Positions 8,514 through 15,619 of a stretch of DNA of 64,000 bases are shown piece after piece. Position 1 is the first letter of the stretch, and each line of letters begins with the position of its first letter. The DNA lies in contig CAWFHL010000001.1 of NCBI GenBank assembly GCA_963815645.1, positions 682,001-746,000 on the forward strand, given 5' to 3'. The DNA comes from JBBRHQ01 sp963815645. GTDB taxonomy: Bacteria; Actinomycetota; Thermoleophilia; Solirubrobacterales; 70-9. The notes under the pieces are model-generated. The model made no database searches and was not told where the DNA came from. It saw nothing but the letters and a program-made list of their open reading frames with translations. The translations under genes were made by a program, and so were the position numbers.

Positions 8514-9070
8514 TGCCGGCTCGCTTCCGCCCGCCTCGCGATCGCACCGAGCAGGCTGCGCCGGATGATCCCGCTCCCGAAGCGGACCGCGAGCCAGTAG
8601 AGCCGGAAGCGGCGCTTGCTCGCGGGGTCCGTCGCCTTCACCCAGGTCCGGGTCTGAAGGTCGGTGCCGGCGGGCGTCGGGCGGAGGCGGAAGTCCATCG
8701 CCATCTTCACGAAGCCCGGGCGGTCGAAGCCCGAGAACGAGTCGGCACCCTCGACCGCGACGCTCTCGCCGCCCGACAGGTGCCAGGGCTGGCCGATCCC
8801 CCCGAAGACCATCTCCTCCGGGCCGCCGTCTCCGAGCTCGGCGAACCCGATCTCCGTCATCCCCTCGAGGAAGGGCCGATCGCTCGGACCGGTGCGCCGG
8901 GAGATCCCCCGCATGCTCATCAGCAGCCGCGCCAGGGGCACGTCTTCAGGGGTCACGGCGCGGATCGCGGCGCTGACCCGGCCGGGGTCGGCGGCGATCG
9001 CCCGCTCGTGGCGCTCGCCGAAGTCGGGCGCCGGCATCAGCTGCTCCAGCAGCGGAGCCGCCGCGGCCAT
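8510..9070 (-). CDS. Conserved protein, possibly SRPBCC-like
   Basis: 186 aa, no signal or membrane segment. The middle has GFDRPGFVKMAMDFRLRPTPAGTDLQTRTWVKATDP, which looks like the strand-rich half of an SRPBCC/START-like cavity protein, and the tail is basic. I do not recognise a named family with confidence. It starts directly after the BKACE stop and its own stop overlaps the CaiB start, so it belongs to the acyl-CoA operon and may bind a hydrophobic ligand. Confidence 0.7.
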   Translation of the reverse strand: MAAAAPLLEQLMPAPDFGERHERAIAADPGRVSAAIRAVTPEDVPLARLLMSMRGISRRTGPSDRPFLEGMTEIGFAELGDGGPEEMVFGGIGQPWHLSGGESVAVEGADSFSGFDRPGFVKMAMDFRLRPTPAGTDLQTRTWVKATDPASKRRFRLYWLAVRFGSGIIRRSLLGAIARRAEASRQ

Positions 9071-9970
9071 TTAGGCCCCCACTCCGGCGACCGCCCGCTT
9101 CGGCAGCCCGAGCATCTCGCGCGCCTCGGCGACGGTCGCGGCCCGGCGGCCCACGTCCTCGGCCATCTGGCGCGCCTTGGCGATCAGCTCGCCGTTGGAG
9201 CGGGCCATCTCGCCGTCGGGCAGGTAGAGGTTGTCCTCGAGCCCGGCGCGGACGTTGCCGCCGAGGACGAGCGAGGCGCCGAGCAGCTTCCACTGGTCGC
9301 GGGAGATGCCGATCACCTGCCAGGCGTTCGGGCCCTCGGCGCCCCCCGGCACCTGCTCGGACATCATCGCGACGTTGCGGGCGTTCGGCCGGATGCCGCC
9401 GTTCACCCCCATCACCAGGGAGATCTGCAGCGGCGGCTCGAGCAGGCCCATGTCGATCAGCGGGTCGAGGTTGGCGACGTGCCCGGCGTCGAAGCACTCG
9501 TGCTCGGGCTTGATCCCCAGCTCGCGCATCGCCCCGAGGAACTCGATGATCGTGTCGAAGCTGTTCTCGAACACGGCCTTGAAGACGAAGTCCTTGCGCC
9601 GCTTCGAGTACTTGGCGTAGTTCATCGAGCTCATGTTGAGCGCGGCGACGTCGGGCTTCAGCTCGCGCAGATAGGCGATCCGCTTCTCGATCGGCACCCC
9701 GATCGCCCCGGTCGAGTAGTTGACGATCACGTCGTCGACCTCGGCGAGGATCGCCTCGGTGATCGCCCGGAAGTCCTCGATCTCATACGAGGGCGTGCCG
9801 TCCGGGGTGCGGGCGTGGATGTGGATCTGGCTGGCGCCCTCCTCGACCGCGCGCCGCGCCTCGGCCGCGTACTCCTCCGGCGTGTAGGGGATCGCCGGGC
9901 ACTGGTCGCGGTTGGCGATCGCGCCGGAGATCGAGCACGAGATCACCACCGGGTCCTCGAAGCGGCTCAT
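9071..9970 (-). CDS. BKACE (3-keto-5-aminohexanoate cleavage enzyme) family protein
   Basis: 299 aa DUF849 protein. BKACE enzymes are zinc-dependent and condense a beta-keto acid with acetyl-CoA to give acetoacetate and a new CoA ester. The His-X-His metal pair in IHIHART (near residue 50), the Glu in KPEHECFDAGH and the VMGVNGGI segment are visible. The ATG at 9970 overlaps the carboxylase beta stop (ATGA). The substrate is not predictable, but the operon points to a short- or branched-chain beta-keto acid. Confidence 0.88.
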   Translation of the reverse strand: MSRFEDPVVISCSISGAIANRDQCPAIPYTPEEYAAEARRAVEEGASQIHIHARTPDGTPSYEIEDFRAITEAILAEVDDVIVNYSTGAIGVPIEKRIAYLRELKPDVAALNMSSMNYAKYSKRRKDFVFKAVFENSFDTIIEFLGAMRELGIKPEHECFDAGHVANLDPLIDMGLLEPPLQISLVMGVNGGIRPNARNVAMMSEQVPGGAEGPNAWQVIGISRDQWKLLGASLVLGGNVRAGLEDNLYLPDGEMARSNGELIAKARQMAEDVGRRAATVAEAREMLGLPKRAVAGVGA

Positions 9971-11554
9971 ACCGGCATCACCCCGTGCTTGCGCCACGGC
10001 CGCTCGACCCGCTTGTCCTTGGCCATCCGCAGGGCGCGGACGATCGTCGGGCGGGTCTCGCGCGGGTCGATGATGTCGTCGATCGTGGCGTTGCCGGCGG
10101 CGATGTAGGGGTCGATCTGGGCGCGGACGGCGGCCAGCATCGTCTCCCGGGTCGCCTCGGGATCCTCGGAGGCCTCGATCGCCGAGCGGCCGATGATGTT
10201 GACCGCCCCCTCCGGACCCATCACCGAGATCTCCGCCCCGGGCCAGGCGACGATCAGGTCGGGCTCATAGGCCTTGCCGCACATCACGTAGTAGCCGGCG
10301 CCGTAGGCCTTGCGGACCACCACCGTCACCTTGGGCACGGTGGCGCGCGAGACGGCGTAGAGCATCTTCGCCCCGTGGCGGATTATCCCGGCGTGCTCGA
10401 CCTTGGAACCGACCATGAAGCCGGGGACGTCCTGGAGGAAGACGAGCGGGATGTTGAACGCGTCGCAGAGGTTGATGAAGCGGGCCGCCTTGTCGGCGGA
10501 GTCATTGTCGAGGATCCCGGCGAGCTGCTTCGGCTGGTTGGCGACGATCCCCGCGGGTCGGCCGCCGAAGCGCGCCAGGCAGGTGATCAGGGTGCGGGCG
10601 AAGCGCGGCTTGATATCGAAGTACTCGCCGATCGTCGACGATCTCCGAGATCACCTCGTACATGTCGTAGGGCTGGCGCGATGAGTCGGGGACGATCTCC
10701 AGCAGCCGCTCCGAGGCGCGGTCCTCGGGATCGGAGGTCTCCCGGATCGGCGGCTTCTGCTCGCAGTTGGAGGGGAAGAAGGAGAGGTAGCGCTTGACCG
10801 CGGCGATGCACTCCTCGTCGTCGGCCACCTCGAGGTCGCCGACGCCCGACTTGCGGCAGTGGACCTTGGCGCCGCCGAGGTCCTCCATCGAGATCTCCTC
10901 GCCGGTTACCGCCTTGGTCAGGTGCGGGCCGGCCAGCGCCATCGCCCCCTGGCCGACGACCATCGGCACGAAGTCGGAGAGGCCCGGGATGTAGGCGGTG
11001 CCGGCGGCGCAGGGGCCGAGCATCGCGGCGACCAGAGGGATCACCCCCGACATCTCGACCTCCTCGCGGAACAGGTGGCCGGAGCCGGCGAACAGCGAAC
11101 CGGCCGCCTCCTGGATCCGGGCCCCTGCCGAGTCGAGCAGCCAGATGAACGGCATCCGCTTCTGCAGCGCCATCTCGCGCAGCCGGGTGACCTTCAGCTC
11201 CCCGGTCATCCCCATCGAGCCCGCCATCACCGTGAAGTCATAAGCGGCGACGCAGCAGGGCCGTCCGTCGATGTCCCCCCAGCCGGTGATCACGCCGTCG
11301 GCCGGCGCCTCCTTCCCCTCCATCGAGCGCTGGGAGAAGTGGGGGCGGCCGTGGATCCCCATCTCGACGAAGCTGCCCTCGTCGAGGAGCAGGGCGATCC
11401 GCTCCCGCGCGGTCAGCTTGCCGCGCTCGTGCTGGAGCTCGATCTTCTCGGTGCCGCCGCCGAGCTTCGCCTGCTGGCGACGCTCGTGCAGCTGCTCGGT
11501 CAGCTCCTCAAGAGGAGCGGTCCCCGGAAGCTTGGAGTCTTCGTCGGCGCTCAT
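9967..11554 (-). CDS. Acyl-CoA carboxylase carboxyltransferase (beta) subunit, one frameshift
   Basis: About 529 aa joined, normal for propionyl-/methylcrotonyl-CoA carboxylase beta subunits. RGKLTARERIALLLDEGSF opens the domain; the oxyanion glycines are in AYDFTVMAGSMG and SAGARIQE, and in the second half GAGYYVMCGKAYEPD. A surplus base at about 10631 breaks the frame in VDDGEY; removing it restores GEYFDIKPRFA. The acyl-CoA specificity is not readable. No biotin carboxylase subunit is in this window. ATGA overlaps join it to both neighbours. Confidence 0.88.
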
Positions 11555-12333
11555 CTGTTCTTCCACTCCGGCTCGCGCTTCTCGAAGAAGGCCGTAACGC
11601 CCTCGATCGCGTCTTCGGTCGATAGCTCGATCGTCAGCTGTGCCCGCAGGTAGTCCAGCGCCTCGACCAACGGCATGTCCATCTGGCGCCAGATCGCGTC
11701 CTTGCCGAGGCGCATTACCAGCGGCGACTTCGAGGCAAGCCGCTGCGCCCAACCGGCGACCGCCGCGTCGAGCTGATCCCGGCCGACGACGCGGTTGACG
11801 ATCCCCGCCTCGCGCGCCTCCTCGGCGGTGAGGCGCTCGCCCAGAAGCATCATCTCGCTCGCCTTCTTGCGCGGCACGTTGCGGTAGATCAGCGCCATGA
11901 TCATGAACGGGAAGAGGCCGACGTTGATCTCGGGAGTGCCGAAGGTCGCGGACTCGGAGGCGATGATCAGATCGCAGGCCAGGGCGATCCCCAGTGAACC
12001 AGCGAGGACGTGGCCGTTGGCGGCGACGATCGAGGGCTTCCCGAGCTCCCCCAGGGCCCGGAAGACCTCGACGAACTTCTCGGCGCCGATGTGCTTGTGG
12101 ACGGTCGGTGTCTCGCCGCCGAAGGCGGCGAGGTTGGCGCCGGCGGAGAAGACCTTCTCGTGGGAGGAGGCGAGGACGATCACCCGGACCCCCTCGTCCT
12201 CGCGGGCCTCCCGCAGCGCCCCGAGCAGGTCGGTGAGCAGCTGATCGGAGAGGGCGTTTCGGGTCTCGGGATCGTCGAGAGTGACGGTCGCGACGTTCCC
12301 CTCGACCTCGTAGCGCACCTTCTCGTAGGCCAT
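11551..12333 (-). CDS. Enoyl-CoA hydratase/isomerase
   Basis: 260 aa crotonase-fold enzyme. The CoA and oxyanion motifs FSAGANLAAFGG (near residue 63) and VLAGSLGIALACDLIIAS are present. The catalytic glutamates of classical hydratase are not obvious: the usual GG-E positions read as GS and GT, so isomerase, methylglutaconyl-CoA hydratase or another crotonase activity remains possible. First gene of the minus acyl-CoA operon; a TAGTCT -10 box 7 nt upstream implies a leaderless start. Confidence 0.87.
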   Translation of the reverse strand: MAYEKVRYEVEGNVATVTLDDPETRNALSDQLLTDLLGALREAREDEGVRVIVLASSHEKVFSAGANLAAFGGETPTVHKHIGAEKFVEVFRALGELGKPSIVAANGHVLAGSLGIALACDLIIASESATFGTPEINVGLFPFMIMALIYRNVPRKKASEMMLLGERLTAEEAREAGIVNRVVGRDQLDAAVAGWAQRLASKSPLVMRLGKDAIWRQMDMPLVEALDYLRAQLTIELSTEDAIEGVTAFFEKREPEWKNR

Positions 12334-12340
12334 CGCCCGG

Positions 12341-12346
12341 AGACTA
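12341..12346 (-). promoter_or_regulatory. -10 box of the acyl-CoA minus operon
   Basis: Minus-strand TAGTCT, 7 nt before the ATG at 12333; no Shine-Dalgarno sequence in between. Confidence 0.45.
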
Positions 12347-12366
12347 GCACTGATGAAAGTAGGAAG

Positions 12367-12391
12367 TGCTACTGTCTACTTTGCTGTAGCA
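12367..12391. promoter_or_regulatory. Inverted repeat in the divergent acyl-CoA promoter region
   Basis: TGCTAC (12367-12372) and GTAGCA (12386-12391) form a perfect 6-bp inverted repeat with a 13-nt spacer, between the two divergent acyl-CoA operons. It may be the site for the MerR-type regulator encoded at 6530-7279; the 25-bp span fits a dimer on one face of DNA. Confidence 0.35.
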
Positions 12392-12424
12392 GGAGTCCCA
12401 GAACCCGAGCAGAGGAGAGCAGCT

Positions 12425-13642
12425 GTGGCGACCGCGACGACCAACGGCACCTCGGTGATCAAGCCCGACTTCGAGTCGGGACGAAAGCACTTCATCTTCA
12501 CCGAGGAGCACGAGGACCTGAGGGAGTCGCTGAGCTCGTGGGTGAAGAAGGAGCTCTATCCCCATCGCAACGAGTGGGAGGAGACCTACTGGCCGAGCGA
12601 GGTGATGAAGCGGGCCGGGGACCTCGGCTTCCTCGGCCTCTGCTTCCCCGAGGAGTACGGCGGGCAGGGCGGCGATTACTTCTACTCGCTGGTGCGGGCC
12701 GAGTCGATGAGCTACTCGGGCTCGGGCGGGACCAACATGGGCTTCGCCGTGCAGACCGACATGGTCCTCCCCCCTGTGCACCTGCTCGGCACCGAGGAGC
12801 AAAAGCAGCGCTACCTGACCCCGGGGCTGAAGGGGGAGAAGATCGGCTGCCTCGGGATCACCGAGCCGGGCGCCGGCTCCGACGTCGCCGGGATCCGCAC
12901 CACCGCGATCCGCGACGGGGACGAATACGTGATCAACGGCTCGAAGACCTTCATCACCAACGGGCCGCGGGCCGACTTCATCGTCCTCGTCGCCAAGACC
13001 GACCCCGAGGCGCGCCACGAGGGCATCACCCTGTTCGTCGTCGACCTGCGTGACGAGAGCGGCGAGAAGGTCCCCGGCTTCAGCGTCTCCGCCGAGCTGG
13101 AGAAGATGGGGATGCACGCCTCCGACACCGGCGAGCTTGCCTTCGAAGACCTCCGCGTTCCCGCCGACGCGGTGCTCGGCGAAGTCGGCAAGGGCTTCTA
13201 CCACATCAGCTGGGAGCTCCAGGGGGAGCGCCTGGTCGCCGCCGCCGGCTGCCACGCCGGTGCGGAGCGGATGATCGAGCGCACCCTGGAGTACGCGAAG
13301 GAGCGTGAGGCCTTCGGACGGCCGATCGGCAAGTTCCAGGCGATCCGCCACAAGTTCGCCGAGATGGCGACCAAGACCGAGGCAGCGAAGCAGTTCACCT
13401 ACGCGACCGCCTGGCGCTTCGCCAACGGCGAGTACCCGGTGCGCGAGATCACGATGGCGAAGCTGTTCGCCTCCCGGGTCGCCTGCGAGGTCGCCGACGA
13501 GTGCATCCAGATCCTCGGCGGCTACGGCTACATGAAGGAGTACGAGCTGGAGCGCTCCTATCGCGACGTGCGCCTCAACCGGATCGGCGCCGGCACCGAC
13601 GAGATCATGCTCGACGTGATCGGCCGCTCCTACGGGCTCTAG
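12425..13642 (+). CDS. Acyl-CoA dehydrogenase
   Basis: 405 aa. FAD and substrate signatures: CLGITEPGAGSDVAGIRTTA in the middle domain, GSKTFITNG, and QILGGYGYMKEYELERSYRD at the C-terminus, the last spanning the usual catalytic-Glu region. GTG at 12425 is preferred because AGGAGAGCAGCT lies just upstream and similarity starts there; the open frame extends to 12353. It begins a plus operon with a SnoaL-like gene and a second acyl-CoA dehydrogenase. Acyl chain length is not predictable. Confidence 0.92.
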   Translation: MATATTNGTSVIKPDFESGRKHFIFTEEHEDLRESLSSWVKKELYPHRNEWEETYWPSEVMKRAGDLGFLGLCFPEEYGGQGGDYFYSLVRAESMSYSGSGGTNMGFAVQTDMVLPPVHLLGTEEQKQRYLTPGLKGEKIGCLGITEPGAGSDVAGIRTTAIRDGDEYVINGSKTFITNGPRADFIVLVAKTDPEARHEGITLFVVDLRDESGEKVPGFSVSAELEKMGMHASDTGELAFEDLRVPADAVLGEVGKGFYHISWELQGERLVAAAGCHAGAERMIERTLEYAKEREAFGRPIGKFQAIRHKFAEMATKTEAAKQFTYATAWRFANGEYPVREITMAKLFASRVACEVADECIQILGGYGYMKEYELERSYRDVRLNRIGAGTDEIMLDVIGRSYGL

Positions 13643-13724
13643 CCGCCGGCCGGACCCGGGAGCGCGTACCTTTCGCCGACGTGGGACCTTTCAACCGTCT
13701 ATATCGCGGTTCAAAGATCGCAAG

Positions 13725-14162
13725 ATGAGCGCAAGGTCCGAGCTCGACCACGTCCGCTCCTACTACGAGGCGCTCAACACGGGTGACGCCGAGCAGGTCT
13801 CGACGCATTTCACCGAGGACGCCGTCCACTACTACACGCGCCTCGGCCCGCACGAGGGCGGCAAGACGATCGGCGAGCACGCCGCCTGGGCGGTCGCCAA
13901 CATCGACGGCCAGTGGTACCTGGAGCACGGGGTCGAGGCGGATGGCGAGGTGGTGATCGAGTGGACGATGACCTGGCGCGAGCCCGCCTCCGGCGAGCGC
14001 CGGCTCGACCGCGGCACCGAATGGTTCGGCTTCCGCGACGGGCTGATCACCGAAGTGCGCGCCTACCACCATGGCGGGCGCAAGAATCCCAGGGGTGACC
14101 TGCTCGGCTTCGACCACGCCAGCCGCGGCTACACGATGATCGAGGACTGGAGGGCGCCCTGA
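13725..14162 (+). CDS. SnoaL-like / NTF2-fold protein
   Basis: 145 aa. The pattern YYEALNTGDAEQVSTHFTEDAVHYY near the N-terminus and the strand-rich second half (WFGFRDGLITEVRAYH) match the SnoaL/polyketide-cyclase-like NTF2 fold. These are small cavity proteins, some isomerases or hydratases, many of unknown role. It lies between two acyl-CoA dehydrogenase genes, its stop 2 bp before the next start, so it probably acts on a related CoA ester or removes a by-product. Confidence 0.75.
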   Translation: MSARSELDHVRSYYEALNTGDAEQVSTHFTEDAVHYYTRLGPHEGGKTIGEHAAWAVANIDGQWYLEHGVEADGEVVIEWTMTWREPASGERRLDRGTEWFGFRDGLITEVRAYHHGGRKNPRGDLLGFDHASRGYTMIEDWRAP

Positions 14163-14164
14163 GC

Positions 14165-15337
14165 GTGATCAAGGACAGCGGCGCCCGGGCCGTCCTTCCC
14201 CCTTTCGGCGAGGAGCACGAGGAGCTGCGCCAGACCGTGCGCCGCTTCGTCGGTGAGGAGATCGCGCCCCACGTCCCCGAGTGGGAGAAGGCGCGGGAGT
14301 TCCCGCGGGAGCTGTTCGAGCGCTGCGGCGAGCTCGGCTTCCTCGGCCTCAAGTTCCCGGAGGAATACGGCGGGCAGGGAGGCACCCACCTGCACGACGC
14401 CGTCTGGGTTGAGGAGCTGGCCCGCTCCGGCGCCTCGGGCGGAGTCGGTGCCGGCCTCAACGCCCACGCCTCGATCGCGATGCCGCCGGTCTTTAACTTC
14501 GGCGACGAGGAGCAGCGCCGCCGCTGGATCGTCCCCGGAATCCGCGGCGAAAAGGTCGGGGCGCTTGGGATCACCGAGCCGGGTGCCGGCTCCGACGTCG
14601 CCGGCCTGCGCACCTTCGCCCGCCGGGTCGACGGCGGCTACGTCGTCAACGGCGCCAAGACCTTCATCACCAACGGGGTCCGCGCCGACTTCCTCGTCTG
14701 CGCATGCAAGACCACCGAGGCGGGCGGCCATGACGGGATCTCCTTCCTGGTGCTGGAGCGCGAGATGCCCGGCTACGAGGTGACCCGGAAGCTGGAGAAG
14801 CTCGGCTGGCACTCATCCGACACCGGCGAGCTCTCCTTCACCGACGTCGAGGTGCCGGCGGAAAACCTGCTCGGGACCGAAAACAGCGGCTTCGCGCTGA
14901 TCATGGCCAACTTCGCCTGGGAGCGGTTGCTGATGGCGATCGGCGCGATCGGCGGCATGGGGCGCGTGATCGAGGCGACGATCGCCTACGCCGGCGAGCG
15001 CGAGGCGTTCGGACGGCCGATCGGCAAGTTCCAGGCGATCCGCCACAAGCTTGCAGAGATGGCGATGAGCGCCGAGGCCGCCCGCGCCCTCACCTACAAC
15101 GCCCTCCGCCTCTTCCACGAGGGCCAGGACTGCATCAGGGAGGTGACGATCGCCAAGCTGTTCACCCAGCGCGGCCTGGTCGAGATCTGCGACGAGGCGC
15201 TGCAGATCCACGGCGGCTACGGCTACATGCGCGAGTACGGGATCGAGCGGGCGCTCCGCGACGCCCGCCTCGGCCCGATCGGCGGCGGCACCGACGAGAT
15301 CATGAAGGAGATCCTCGGCAAGCGGATGGGGCTGTAG
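14165..15337 (+). CDS. Acyl-CoA dehydrogenase
   Basis: 390 aa, about the same layout as the enzyme at 12425: GALGITEPGAGSDVAGLRTF, NGAKTFITNG and IHGGYGYMREYGIERALRD. GTG at 14165 with GGAGGG about 12 nt upstream. Its last 38 bp are part of the direct repeat found again at 32878-32927, so the island seems to have integrated at this 3' end while restoring the gene's own coding end. The tail GKRMGL is typical of the family, so the left copy is the functional one. Confidence 0.92.
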   Translation: MIKDSGARAVLPPFGEEHEELRQTVRRFVGEEIAPHVPEWEKAREFPRELFERCGELGFLGLKFPEEYGGQGGTHLHDAVWVEELARSGASGGVGAGLNAHASIAMPPVFNFGDEEQRRRWIVPGIRGEKVGALGITEPGAGSDVAGLRTFARRVDGGYVVNGAKTFITNGVRADFLVCACKTTEAGGHDGISFLVLEREMPGYEVTRKLEKLGWHSSDTGELSFTDVEVPAENLLGTENSGFALIMANFAWERLLMAIGAIGGMGRVIEATIAYAGEREAFGRPIGKFQAIRHKLAEMAMSAEAARALTYNALRLFHEGQDCIREVTIAKLFTQRGLVEICDEALQIHGGYGYMREYGIERALRDARLGPIGGGTDEIMKEILGKRMGL

Positions 15338-15349
15338 GGGTTTGCAGGG
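15300..15349. repeat. Left attachment-type direct repeat (attL)
   Basis: 50 bp covering the last codons and stop of the acyl-CoA dehydrogenase plus 12 bp. It is repeated in direct orientation at 32878-32927 with 48 of 50 bases identical (differences at 15323 and 15329). The two copies flank 17.5 kb of accessory genes and lie next to integrase relics, which is the pattern of a site-specific integration. Confidence 0.7.
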
Positions 15350-15545
15350 GTTTTCTGTGTCTTGTCCACTTGCTCGGCGGTAGGCGGACACAAAACGGAC
15401 ACATCGGATCGCGCCTGGCGGATCGTTTCCTCGGCTGAGACGCGCTCGGTCGGATCGAGATCGTCGAACACATGCGCGTAGACGTCGAGCGTCATCGTTG
15501 GCGAGTGCCCGGCCTGGCGGGCGACGTTTGGGCTCGTGGCGCCAG
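15338..15545 (-). pseudogene. Tyrosine recombinase (integrase) C-terminal remnant
   Basis: On the minus strand the frame encodes ATSPNVARQAGHSPTMTLDV, then YAHVFDDLDPTERVSAEE. This is the end of the catalytic domain of phage-type tyrosine integrases, with the GHSP turn and the catalytic Tyr in DVYAHVF. Everything upstream of about 15545 (the Arg-Lys-His part of the active site) is missing, and a stop precedes the fragment, so it is dead. The frame runs on through the attachment repeat into the dehydrogenase 3' end. Confidence 0.75.
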
Positions 15546-15552
15546 GGTCCGC

Positions 15553-15602
15553 GAAGGGTCAAGTCCACGGGACCCTTCCGCGCCACACCGCCTGGTGGCG
15601 CG
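15553..15602. repeat. Two adjoining perfect inverted repeats upstream of the MalT-like regulator
   Basis: GAAGGGTC (15553-15560) pairs with GACCCTTC (15571-15578) around a 10-nt loop; immediately after, CGCGCCAC (15579-15586) pairs with GTGGCGCG (15595-15602) around 8 nt. They end 5 bp before the -10 box of the regulator. They could be operators for autoregulation or a back-to-back terminator insulating the island edge. Confidence 0.5.
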
Positions 15603-15606
15603 GCTA

Positions 15607-15612
15607 TAGGCT
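15607..15612 (+). promoter_or_regulatory. -10 box of the MalT-like regulator
   Basis: TAGGCT followed by GGGCA and then the ATG at 15620, only 7 nt from box to start codon; implies a leaderless transcript. Confidence 0.45.
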
Positions 15613-15619
15613 GGGCACG

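Noticed and set aside
15300..15349. Repeat at 15300/32878 as mere similarity between two dehydrogenase genes
   Set aside because: The right copy is not in any gene; it is a 50-bp fragment between HicB and DUF1641, so paralogy does not explain it.
15383..15405. Arm-type integrase binding sites
   Set aside because: The copies have the same orientation and unequal spacing to the cores, and both fall in integrase-coding sequence; better explained as gene relics.
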